Positions 40,281 to 51,199 of a stretch of DNA of 64,000 bases are shown piece after piece. Under the pieces are notes generated by a model. The model was not told where the DNA came from. It did not search any database and worked only from the letters and a program-made list of their open reading frames with translations. The DNA is from Marasmius tenuissimus. Its lineage: Eukaryota > Basidiomycota > Agaricomycetes > Agaricales > Marasmiaceae. The stretch spans positions 120,645 to 184,644 of the forward strand of contig JAQOTA010000013.1 in assembly GCA_029532415.1 (NCBI GenBank), read 5' to 3'. Each line of letters begins with the position of its first letter. The first letter of the stretch is position 1. The position numbers and the translations under genes were made by a program.

Positions 40281-41669
40281 GGATTGAGCATGAATCCAGA
40301 ATTCTGACGCAATTCGGTCGCCGCAATCGCGTCTCTGGTACATGCTGTTTGGCTCGTGCATTTGAGGGTTCGATCTGACAATTTCGGGAGGGCATAGAGC
40401 GTCTGATGGAACTTTTAGGAGGCGGAACAGGGTGTTTCGCTTTAACATCGTCGGTCAGATGATAGATCATCATCCGAGGTGCGCTCATCTTATTCTCCTC
40501 CTATTCGCGATCTCACGCGTTCCCTCATTTTTACAGCTTTGGGGTTTCTCTTACTCGATGATTGCCCTTTGATACCTTCGGTACGACCACCATGCACTGT
40601 ATCCTCGAACCTACGTCAGCAAAACTCTCCACTACTCTGGAATATCCGATCGAGTCTTCTCCAGCATTCCTCCTGAGCTCTCCGACTTGTTAAAAAAGCT
40701 CCAGCCCGACGTAACATGTGCATGATTCGTCGCCAGATGACAGGAAGACCTGTTAGCAGGATACCGCTTTCCACGGAATACGTTGTATGACAAATCATAC
40801 TGGTACTGGGCAATCATGGGGGCCCTGATGGAAGGGATAGCGAGCTGTCGTTGTGATGTGAGAGGTCACGAACTTGCTGGGTGAACCGGTGATGCCTTAG
40901 AGGAAACAGCAGAAATGTACGTCTGTCTGACTCCTTGTTGTGATCTATGTCTCTCCTTTCAAGGTGTCGGGCACCTCTCGGTTTTAAACGCTTGGGAATG
41001 AATGACCTCACCTTGTTCGCACGCAAAATTGGCTGGCTTTCTTGTTGTTATCGGTTGAACGCCCACCTGCGCCCATAACGTCAGCTTGTAAGCTGAGCTG
41101 TTGACACCTCCATACACCTCCTTACACCTGTCTCTTTCGAGCGTTCATCCCAATCCCAATGAATGTGAGCCAACAGCTTCACCAAGAAACTATATCAGCA
41201 CGATGACTTCATGGCTTCAAGCTTGTTGCGGTGGCGTACCATGGTGACACGCAGGATTTCCGAGAAGCGATGGAGACAAGATGGAGAATGTCAAGAATCC
41301 GTGGCGCCCGTTGTCCCAACCGAACTATCGTTATGCTAGACTGATGCGTATGTTCAGGGATCTGTATTCGTGACAGAAGCATGCTACTATCCTAACCCCA
41401 GAAAAGGCTGGTCTCTGGTAGCATGTACTTTAGCCCGACGTTTCTCATAGGCATACAGCTCCGTGATGAAAACGGTCACATTGGATGGTTTCACTGACAG
41501 TGAGAGCCGGTCAAGGTCAAAGCTCCACTCCATCACTGCGGCTAGGAATAACCTCCACAAGGGCTCACGAACGTGCGTGTTCTAATTATATATTTTCATC
41601 GTCATAGGCGGCAAGGCTGATCTTACATATACCCGCCGTGTATTAGAGACTTTTTTGGAACCTCTCACC
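40281..41669. other. Intergenic region upstream of the phosphate transporter
   Basis: No gene is supported. The last few hundred bases should contain the promoter of the transporter; no specific regulatory site was identified. Confidence 0.35.
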
Positions 41670-43845
41670 ATGCCTTCTTCGACTACATCGAACGAACATG
41701 AGCCTGCTCGGTTGCAAGAGGTCGAAAAGACTCGCCCTGCGTTCATCTTGACATGGACAGAGGTAAAGCTGTTGGGTATCGCAGGAGTTGGATTTTTCCT
41801 TGACGGTATGGTTTTTTTGCCTCGGCATCTTGCTTTTTGCTAACTTTGGATCACTTAGCCTACGATCTTTTTATCATCAATCCTGTTGCAACCATGCTTC
41901 AGTATCGTTTATACGGTGGCGCATCACTACCTGCGAATCTTGAGGGTTTCATGAAAGCGGGTGCTAACATAGGGAGCGTCATCGGGCAATTCCTATTCGG
42001 TACGTTGTTGGACCCTACGCACGTTCTCCCTCGTTTCCTAACGCGACAGACTCATCTAGGATACCTCGCCGATTCGCTCGGAAGAAAGGCTGTCTACGGA
42101 AAAGAGTTGATGCTCATCATCCTCGCCACCATCCTCTGTCTTACTACCCCGACTGGAACGCTCTCACCCGACTCATGTTTGATCTACCTCGGGATGTTTC
42201 GTATCCTGCTCGGGGTTGGCGTTGGCGGAGACTACCCCATGTCTGCCTCTGTCACTTCCGATCGAGCTAACCTTCGAAAACGAGGGACGATGCTCGCGTA
42301 CATCTTCTCTAACCAAGGGTGGGGCTCTCTCGTTGGTTCGTTGGTAACCATAATCGTGTTGGAATGCTATAGACACGTTATGCACGACGAGGGGAAGACT
42401 AGCAAGGTGGATGGTGTTTGGAGAATCGTCGTTGGGCTTTCCTTGATTCCGGCGTTTGGAACTCTGTACCAACGGTTGACGATGCCTGAGAGTAAGAGGT
42501 TTGAGGCATCGAAGAATTTGGATGAGGAGAAGAACGTGATGCAGTTGAAGGAGGCGAATGAGAGAACGGAGGGGCTGCGGGGGTATAACAGCTCTCCTAA
42601 TGGAAGTAGTACCCTCATTGGGACGCAAAATTCGAAGGAACCAACTGTTGTTTCCGTCGGTGGGGTTGCGTTCGATGCGAATGAAAACCCGGAAGCGATT
42701 GCGACTAAAAAAGAGAAAGCTCATTTTGGCGGTGAGGAGCTCGAAGGTTTTTATGGGCACCTCTGGTTTTGCTGACAACCTTGATTCTAGAGTTTCTCCG
42801 ATACTTCTCGGAATGGCGCCACTTAAAGCTACTCATTGGGACTAGTGTGTGCTGGTTCCTCCTCGATATTGCGTGAGTTTGCATTGTTCTTTACTCCAGA
42901 AATTCGATTTTAACATCAGCACTTTTCGATAGCTTCTATGGCATCAACCTTAACCAGAACGTCGTATTACAACAAATTGGTTTCGACGGAAAATCAGGAT
43001 CGCCATGGGAAAAGCTGATCAATGTCTCGACCGGAGGCATTATTATCACAGCTCTCGGTTTCGTCCCCGGTAAGGTCTCCCATCCCTTCGCACAGGGTGT
43101 TTCGTCTGATTGTGGCACAGGTTACTACGCATCCATTTTGACCATCGAAATCCTCGGGCGAAAAGTGATACAAATTCAAGGCTTCCTCATGGCAGCTCTC
43201 TTCCGTGTGTCTTCCAGGTTTACGATTTGAGTCGTAGTAGTGTGTACTCACTCCCATGTCCTCCTCCCCCTCAGTTGGTATTCTGGCCGGAAAATTCGAA
43301 TCTCTCAGCCACGCCTCTTTCATCGTATGCTTTACGCTTTTACAATTCTTCTTCAACTTTGGTGCGAATACGACTACCTATGTACGGCCGATACACCCTT
43401 TCCCGATCTTCTTCAGATCACTGACCTCTTCGTCTTCCCTCTAGTGTTACCCGGCGGAAGTGTTCCCCACACGATTCCGTGCATTCGCACATGGAATTTC
43501 CGCTGCTGCTGGGAAATGTGGAGCGATCATATCTGCTCTGGCGTTCAACCAATTGAGTAAGGATCTTGGAACGCCTGTGGTTCTATGGAGTGAGTGTCGC
43601 GTGTGTGTTATTGTGTTTTGGGAAGTGGAAACTAAACGTTTCTCTTTTTTGGTCCCAGTTTTCTTCGGCGTTTGTATACTCGGTGCAGGTGAGTGTTGAA
43701 GATTCCGAGTTTGTTGTTTAGCCTGATTTTGACTGTCGCCGTAGTTTTTACGCTGTTGTTGCCGGAGGTCAAAGGGCGTGATCCAGATCTCATTTTAGCG
43801 GAAGAGATTAGGGAGGCTAGAGCGAAGGCTGGACTCCAAGCATGA
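41670..43845 (+). CDS. MFS inorganic phosphate transporter, Pho84-like
   Basis: About ten exons joined by short GT-AG introns (for example after FFLD, IGQFLF and IAFYG) give an intact frame from ATG 41670 to TGA 43843-43845. Landmarks of the phosphate:H+ symporter family are present: [20 protein letters not shown] at TM1, [20 protein letters not shown], the signature [20 protein letters not shown], a long hydrophilic central loop after TM6 ([20 protein letters not shown]...), then [40 protein letters not shown] and the terminal [11 protein letters not shown]. Expected in the plasma membrane, importing phosphate with protons. Family assignment is strong; affinity and regulation are not visible. 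Confidence 0.9.
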
Positions 43846-44020
43846 ATGCAAAATGATTAACACTCTCAAATCCTGTTCTCGCTTCCCTTTGTGCTAGATT
43901 ATGTACTACTGCCACCACTCTACGCACTGTTTTCTTTGCTGTCGATATGTACATGTACACGAGTAGTAATGACATCTAATGAATAAACGGACTCTGTACT
44001 TTGAACTTCCTGGAACACCC

Positions 44021-45596
44021 TGTGTTGGCGTGTGGGTAATGAATCGAGGATTATAAGCGCCTGTGGTGTTTCTCTTTCACGGACCACCGCTACCGTTCTA
44101 CTTTTACGGCCAGGCCGTACTCACTACTTCTACAACAGCCTCAATGGGCATTGCCTGAGTGTTTTATACACCTCTTGCCACGTAGGGCTCCGTGGTCACT
44201 TTCCAAGTTACCGTTACCCCACGATGTTTTCGACCCTACTACAACAGACTACAACCCTTCGCAGATGTTTCGCAGCGGTTTCAGTGCCCGTCTGCAAACG
44301 TGCTTTCCGAGCTCTCGTAGCGTGAGAACTCCGATGTGAATACAGTGCACATTCACACCAAAGTTCACTAGAAAATGACAGATTGACAAAAGTTTCAGAA
44401 TCACTTCTGTTGAATGCGGCGGAGCCCTCTACGAATATATTTACACCTGACTCGTTTGGATTCCATGTTATCCATCGCACAGGTCCGTGTTCTCTCATGT
44501 ATTATTGGTCGCCAAGTCCGAACGTTTCACCTTACGCGAACCTTGGGAATGCATTGTTCATGGTGGAGCTCAATGGAATCGGTAGGTAATGGTGTACAGT
44601 ACGACGCGCGTGAATGGGTTCTGCTCATGTATGAAAGCCTTATAGACATACAGAACAAAATCATCAGTCTCTCTCAACCCACTCCAGGCAAGTCTGAGCA
44701 TATCTTCGTCTTTCGACCAAATTTACTTATCCCATCACTCTCAGACCATCTTCTCATTCACCATCATGTTCTCAAAGACTCTTGCCGTCTTCGCTCTCCT
44801 CGCTACCGGCGCTCTCGCTGGCAAAGTAGCCCCCTGCACCCTGGATGAGCTCACTCTTCACGGAATCACCGGAGGCTCACAGACCGCTCCCTACTCTCGC
44901 TGGGAGGACGCCCCTGGTACTGATGGAAAAGAATTGCACATCTATGACAAGAGCGACTCCACCGAGCCTCTTTGTGTGTTCGAATCCTCCATCGCTCCCA
45001 GCCTGAACGAGAGGAGTGTCCCTCGGAGTCAGCTACTTGCTGGAAAGAAGAGAGCGCCGGAATGCTTTGGACAGCCATGCACGGATGCTGGGTGGTGTAA
45101 GGCCAGAGGATGTGCGAAGGGGTGTTCGACCTGGTGGACTCCTGGGTGGCCGGGGAATGCAGGTCAAGGGTTCAACTCGGCATGTATATCGGACGGAGTC
45201 TAACTCTTTGGACGCTAATTTGTCCTGAAACATTCACTCGTGGTCCGGGCTGCTTATGTTCGAATTTCAACATTTCACTTACTACTACATATAACAGACC
45301 ACCCGTAATGGTGTTCGATCTTAAATATTAGACCGTTTTCATGGGTCATTATTTATTAGCCTAAATGACAGACTTGCGATGAACTTGACTTGGGAAATGT
45401 GACGACCGTGGCGAGAGGATATCTATCATCAACTTTTCTTCTCGCCGGTGTGCAGTTTGGCCGCTTGAACGAGCCGCGACAGGACCGCGAAGTGTTGAAT
45501 TCAATGATTTCATCCGAGAAATAAAATCGTAAATCTGTCTAAATGAACTCGGAGATCATATATCGTCTGAAGAGGAAGCCAGACTGGCGCCGCGTT
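44021..45596 (+). repeat. Tandem repeat unit 1 (1.58 kb) with a secreted-peptide gene
   Basis: It starts at the shared word TGTGT..GCGTGTGGGT and includes about 0.7 kb of upstream DNA, the peptide gene and its 3' flank. Unit 2 repeats the same order at a distance of about 1.58 kb. Confidence 0.75.
44766..45203 (+). CDS. Cysteine-rich secreted peptide precursor, tandem copy 1
   Basis: 145 residues, single exon. Signal peptide MFSKTLAVFALLATGALA, then a pro-region of about 78 residues with two cysteines (24 and 70), then a dibasic GKKR (93-96) that fits Kex2 processing. The predicted 49-residue product (97-145) has six cysteines at 100, 105, 111, 116, 120 and 140 (C-x4-C-x5-C-x4-C-x3-C-x19-C), enough for three disulfides, and a WWTPGWPGNAG segment. 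Copy 2 lies 1.55 kb downstream; broken relatives lie at 28.2 and 31.8 kb. I do not recognise the family. It is likely exported, and the sequence does not tell its target. Confidence 0.85.
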   Translation: MFSKTLAVFALLATGALAGKVAPCTLDELTLHGITGGSQTAPYSRWEDAPGTDGKELHIYDKSDSTEPLCVFESSIAPSLNERSVPRSQLLAGKKRAPECFGQPCTDAGWCKARGCAKGCSTWWTPGWPGNAGQGFNSACISDGV

Positions 45597-47186
45597 GTGT
45601 ACGCGTGTGGGTGATGGATCGATGGTGACGTTCAGGCGCCCATAAGCGCACGTGATACTATTTCCCTTCTACACGTCACCTAGCCTGGCAAGCCTTTCTC
45701 TATACTTTGAAAGAAGACTTCCGTATAGACACAACCGCGCTGCTTTCTCAAGGCAAGACTTCGTCCAGATCTTTTACGACATTCTCGTTTCGGGTTTCAA
45801 GGTTGTACTGGGGCTTTTCACGAAGCACTCGCGTCTCCGATGCCACCCCGCGACCCTTCACAGATATTTTGTAGTGTCTCAGGGTTGCTTTTCGGTATAC
45901 TAACAGCTTTTGCGCCACGACAGCTCCGGTATGAATACATTCACGCCATATAATGACAGGTTGACGAAGTTTCAGAGCTGCTGCTGTTGAATTGAGTGGA
46001 GCTCTCTGCAAATAGAACTTGAGTCGTTTGGAGTCTATGATATCCATCGCACAGGTCCGTATTATGGGGAAGAGTCCGAGCCGTTTCAGCCTACGCGAGT
46101 CTTGCGAGTCCGTTGTTCGTAGTGGAGCTCAATGGAATGAGTAGGCGGCTATGTACAGTAGTACGACGCACCTGGATTGGGTATAAAACCCTCGTAGATG
46201 GGCAGTCCAAATCATCAGTCTCTTTCAGCTCATTCTAGGTGAGTCTGAGCATCTCACCGCCTTTCCATTTTTTTTTTTGATCGTATTACTCAGACTAGCT
46301 CTTCTTCATCGTCATGTTCTCAAAGACTCTTACCTTCCTTGCCCTCCTCGCCACCGGCGCTCTCGCTGGCAAAGTAGCCCCCTGTACCCCAGACGAGCTT
46401 ACCCTCCACGGAATCACCGGAGGCTTCCAGGCCGCCCCTTACTCTCGCTGGGAGGACGTCCCCGGTACCGACGGCAAAGAATTGCACATCTATGACAAGA
46501 GTGACTCTACCAAACCTCTCTGTGTGTTCGAATCCTCCCTCGCACCCAGTCTGAACGAGAGGAGTGTTCCTCGAAGCCAGCTTCTAGCTGGAAAGAAGAG
46601 AGCACCGGAATGCTTTGGACAGCCATGTACGGATGCTGGGTGGTGTAAGGCCAGAGGATGTGCGAAGGGTTGTTCGACTTGGTGGACTCCCGGGTGGCCA
46701 GGAAATGCGGGACAAGGGTTCAACTCAGCATGTATCTCGGACGGAGTTTAATAGTATGTAACTCTGTAGTCGGTAAGTTCTGCGTCGAGTCGAAGCGCTG
46801 TATGATGTACTCATCCTTGATTTGATAGATTCTACTTCGTATATCCACCAACTTCAGTCGTCGAACGCTAATTGATCGTACGATAATGGTGATCTCATGG
46901 CGCATTATATTTAATTATTTATTGTATCCAATGACAATTTGAAGTTGAGGCTTGAGCCTCGGCATATTTTACCGGGTCTCAGACCTCCAAAGGACTGAAA
47001 TTCACTGTCACCAGTCGGATTCGAATTGACAGCAGAAGTAAGACAGGATGTACACAACCGAGAGCGCAATCGCGTTCGTGAGACTACGTTCTGTAATTAC
47101 TCATGGTATTGTGGGCTTTGAACGCTGGGGTACTCGTAGAAGCATCTGTCAAACAAGCACCTACTGCTACCAGTGGCAACCACCCT
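45597..47186 (+). repeat. Tandem repeat unit 2 (1.59 kb) with a secreted-peptide gene
   Basis: Same order as unit 1: the GCGTGTGGGTGATGGATCGA marker, about 0.7 kb of upstream DNA, the peptide gene, the 3' flank. Confidence 0.75.
46314..46751 (+). CDS. Cysteine-rich secreted peptide precursor, tandem copy 2
   Basis: 145 residues, collinear with copy 1 and without gaps. It differs from copy 1 at nine residues, all in the signal and pro-region (7, 8, 9, 26, 38, 40, 49, 67, 76). The 49 residues after the GKKR site are identical although twelve codons there differ synonymously. That pattern says the processed product is under strong constraint while the precursor is free to drift, and argues that both copies are or recently were functional. 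Confidence 0.85.
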   Translation: MFSKTLTFLALLATGALAGKVAPCTPDELTLHGITGGFQAAPYSRWEDVPGTDGKELHIYDKSDSTKPLCVFESSLAPSLNERSVPRSQLLAGKKRAPECFGQPCTDAGWCKARGCAKGCSTWWTPGWPGNAGQGFNSACISDGV

Positions 47187-47330
47187 TGTGTACGCATGTG
47201 GGTGATGAATCGATGACGCGCAGGCGCCCATAAGTGCTCATGCCAGAACACCGCCATCATCGTTCTACTTATTCCCTCGCATCCAGGCTTTTACTTTCTT
47301 CCATAAAATCGCGTTGAAAACTGCAATGTT
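47187..47330 (+). repeat. Truncated third tandem unit
   Basis: It begins with the same marker (TACGCATGTGGGTGATGAATCGATG, CAGGCGCCCATAAGTGCTCA) as units 1 and 2 but loses similarity before any peptide gene. It shows that the array was once longer or that amplification ended here. Confidence 0.6.
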
Positions 47331-47717
47331 TGATGCTGCTCGTAATACAGTCACCGACAATAGGTACACGCGACAAGGAATATAATACAATCCGATTTCA
47401 GTCATCGCCCCGGGAAAATGGTATGTGTTGAATGACGAAGATTAGTATATACAGCGCGGACAAGCTCCAACACTGCAGAACAGGAAACACTGAGAATTGA
47501 GGCCTGAGGTCCGAGGAAATTAGATACGTCTGCCAGGCGAATGAGAAAACGAGTGGTACGTTAAATTAAATTGGTTGAAAAGGAGTCGCTCCGAGAGGGT
47601 ACAGAAGAAGGCTGTTCACCTGACCCGGCGCTACAAAGTTTCTGGTAGGCAAAAGCAAACGGGCCCGCGATAATAAACCAAACATCGACATCTAATTGGC
47701 GAAAGGAATGATCCAAG

Positions 47718-49594
47718 TCAGTCATCCAACAGCTCGTCTCGCTCTTCCTCTGAGTCCTCAGAGCACCGGGGCGGCACGATCGAGAACTTAGACATGACTC
47801 CTGGCACCATGCTCTTCGACATTGCATTTGCAGTCGAACCGGCTGGAGTCGCACTGGAATTGCGTCTCTGGGGAGAAGCTGGGCCGATCGACCGAGGAAA
47901 GCGAGACTTGTGTGTCCTCATGAATGAGGTGGCTCTTGGGGGAGGGAGTCCGTTTGACTCCGACGAGACGGGGATGCTGTCAAACCTCGAGGTACTGTGA
48001 ATTAACGAAGGTCGACTGAATGTGCTCTCCAGCTGAAGCGGCCCAGCGGTCGGTCTGACCGGTGTCGTCCTCACGGCGCGAACGGAAACCAGATTCCCCC
48101 GCTCGAGTCGGGTCTGTGGATGATTTACCATATCGCAATTCGTCCCCTTTGCATTTGCCTCGGACTCGTCCAAGTCAGGAGCGTTAAAATTGTGACCCAT
48201 CAACTCCTTCATATTCTTCACTAACGCGCCAATGACTCGCCCCTGTCTCTCGATAGTCTTGCTCTGCTCCTGAATAACTTTATCCTGCGTGTGTAGCTTG
48301 TCGAGGGCGACCTCCCAGTCCAACGCGCTTTGCGAGCGGGCTATACTGGCAGTAGCCTTCTTCACTTCCACCAAGTCTGTCCGCGAGGACGCCACCACAG
48401 CGTTTAAAGTGTTCAACGACGTGATGACAGTAGGGAGATTCGAGTCGATAGTAAGTATCCGGGGCTCAGTGGGCGGAGGGTTCGTGGAATAGAGAGACAT
48501 GTGAGAGCGTGAAGTCAGCTCTAGCATGGGGTCTGGTGTAGTCTGTGTCGAGGCTGGAGAAGGAGTAGAGAGGTCCGAGGCGTCCTGAGCTTTCGTCACA
48601 GCTTTCTGTTTTCCCTTTCCACTCGTAAGAACTGGTGGTGGATCATCATACAAATCCGAGTCGCTGTCCTCGATGTAGGCTCTGGATCGATGACCGGATC
48701 GCCTCGTACCCCTACGCCTGGGCCGTTCCGAACGTGATTGATCTGCAACCGCGGCTTTTGGGCTCACAAGCGCACGATTTGGACTGGAATCTTTCTGTTT
48801 GAATGGGATGGTTGAGGTAGAAGCGGTTGACTTAGACTTGGACGGAACCGGCTGTCTTCCCATGTAGGGCGAGTAAGGTGAGAGAGATTCAGGCGCCAAC
48901 ATCAACACCGGAAGATCTGACTTTCGGTGCCACGGTGTGGACCGAGCTGGCGTGGTGGCCTGGGCTGTGTTGGTCGGTGGTCCTGACTCTTGTCTGCTCG
49001 GGCTGGCAAGGCTGGCAGTGCCGTTATTCCAACTTCCAGCAGTACTCCTGGTAGCTTCGACACCTACAGAACCCCGAACATCGTTGTTTAACGCGCTCAA
49101 TGACATAGCATTGCTCTGTTTGAACGATTTGGGAGGAGTGACCGCATTGGTGCATTTCCAGTGGTGCTGGAAGCAGGCGTCACAAGAAGATCGCGTTGTA
49201 TTGTCGATACAGGGAATGTTGGATTCCTTGCACTTCAAGCATGGCGGATCCTAAATGGATTTCATTAATGGATATGTGGAAAATAATAGATGTAAAAAAA
49301 ACGCACCCTGATGTCTCTTTCATCTATGAGCTTGGCTTTCTTCGCAAGCGGTTTGGCCTTCGCCACGCCATTCACACCTGTCGCTCCGGCGTGTGCATCA
49401 CCAGAAGATGTGGCCTCTTGCAGCTCCAGTGCGTCCCCGATATCGGAGTGCAATCGCTTCTTCGGGACGTTCATATTCGGTTCCAACGCTGTTGACTGGC
49501 CCGGCGCTGTGCCATGATCCGCAAGCGCTGTACCTCCGTGGTCAGCCGTTGAGGTATTCTTGCTCGCATTGGTCTGCGGCACGCTTGCTTTCAT
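47718..49594 (-). CDS. Protein with an atypical Zn2Cys6-spaced cysteine cluster
   Basis: Exon 49594-49307 and exon 49250-47718 join across a 56-nt intron to give 606 residues. After a basic stretch (AKPLAKKAKLIDERDIRDPP) six cysteines follow the Zn2Cys6 spacing exactly: CLKCKESNIPC...CDACFQHHWKC (CX2CX6CX8CX2CX6C). The Arg/Lys-rich recognition residues normal after the second cysteine are mostly absent (KESNIP). The rest is Ser/Pro-rich with one coiled-coil segment (LDKLHTQDKVIQEQSKTIER). The frame is also open upstream, with plausible exons reaching to about 49.85 kb (acceptor 49687, donor 49761), so the true start may lie further 5'. It may be a nuclear protein; DNA binding is uncertain. 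Confidence 0.65.
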
Positions 49595-51199
49595 TTTGTT
49601 TCTAATCGATAGTGTCAGATATTGAGATGAGATGGATTTGGAGCCCTTGACAGCACCAGAGGGGACCTTCGCACCAGCGTTTATGCCTGGGTGCAGAATA
49701 GACGGCGGGAATTAGTAATTGTAGTCAAGAAACGATACTACGACGGGTGATAATAATTTACCTTCTACAGCTGAGGATTTATGGGGAATTTGAGGCTCCG
49801 AGAACGTCTTGGATCCGAAATCACGAAAACGTAGATGGAGGTAGGAGAGAAGGAACCGCGCGATGTTTTTGCTGGTCGGTTACCACGAAAGGGATTCTTA
49901 CCCACGGTATTTCGGGGTGAGGATGCATCTTAAAAACCCACCCGATTTCTCGAGCGGGGCCGGTCTTGTTTCAAGAACCGCATTTTTGTCGGTATCTGTT
50001 CCTCTTTCATCCAGCATTGATGTCCCCTCATGAGAACACGCGCTCCGTATGAAGCCGGGGACAAAACAGAATAAGCGCCCAACAGACGCCACAATTCTAG
50101 GGGGATTTGACACCTCAGTTGATAGAGACAATTACAAGGGCTCGGTCATGCTGTTCAGGCTGTGTTTATAGAGCCGGGGGATTTTTTGAAAGTCAGATCA
50201 CAACGGATTGCATGTCGGGCTGTTTTCTGACCACAAACACCTGGTTTGATTTGACTCACATCAACTCCGATATGATCTACAAGTGGACTTCGAGACCTGA
50301 AACGTCTTCTGACCGCAGCTTCCATCTCATCTTAATATCTGAGTGACCCCAAGTGTCATAAAACTTCCTACGGTGTGTCTTGCAATGAGGCAAGTAGCAG
50401 GCGACCATCGTGCTCGTAATTATCTCTACCATAATCTGAACCACTGCGTCGGGGTTGAACTGTGGATAGCGGGAGTCAGCCAGAATCTGCGACAGAGCGC
50501 CGCGGAAAGGAGTATCTGGTGTTGGAGAGTCATCAACCGATGGCCCTGGATCCGCCAGTGATGAGTTTCGAACAAAGTTGGCACGGATCTTTTGGTCGTT
50601 GGCCCGGCGTACTGTGGCCACCTTGAGAAGCGTTGCCTGTATAGCGGGGTTCTTTCTTATAAGCGGTTATCTATGGACCATGTTTCACGACCCCGAAGCT
50701 TACTCGGAAGGGCTGTAGCCTGTAGCTTGCTTGAAGGGAGTTGAGGAACACCGATGTGTGGGAAACGCGGCTTGGCACGTGGTGAGACGCGTCCACAAGG
50801 CCAAACATGCTGTCGTCACAGACGCGTGTGACACGATACGTGACATTCATTTCACTTTCTGGACCTCAACCCCATCTAGCAGCCAACCCTCGTTCAGGAC
50901 GTACACCTCTCCTCTGACCTCAGGCTCATTATGTGAAAACCAAAATCTTGGCTTGCTCGGTAGTGGTGTCAACACCATATTCTCGTGGGTTGCTCTTGGG
51001 TCTCGGGGAACACGGTGGCACCAAACTCAGGACTGCAGAATCTGACTGGACCTGCAAGACATAGCATTCAGTCCCTGAACGATTGGGTCATGCGCAATCA
51101 GTCATTCGTATCATGGGAAGAATATAAGCCTGATCTGGATTGTTCTAACTGTCATTCCTCTCTCACCCATCGATCTCAAGCATATCATTCAAGCAGGCC
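49595..51199. other. Mostly unassigned region between divergent genes
   Basis: It holds possible 5' exons of the cysteine-cluster gene (to about 49.85 kb, perhaps to 50.13 kb, although the last join would need an implausible 30-nt intron), one short open frame (50,621-50,277) and the promoter of the oxidoreductase. Confidence 0.35.
50277..50621 (-). CDS. Hypothetical short protein
   Basis: 114 codons from ATG to stop. The first half (SLADPGPSVDDSPTPDTPFR, GALSQILADSRYPQFNPDAV) has protein-like composition with a possible helix; the rest has no motif. No homologue is known to me. It could also be a 5' exon of the neighbouring cysteine-cluster gene. Confidence 0.3.
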   Translation of the reverse strand: MATVRRANDQKIRANFVRNSSLADPGPSVDDSPTPDTPFRGALSQILADSRYPQFNPDAVVQIMVEIITSTMVACYLPHCKTHRRKFYDTWGHSDIKMRWKLRSEDVSGLEVHL

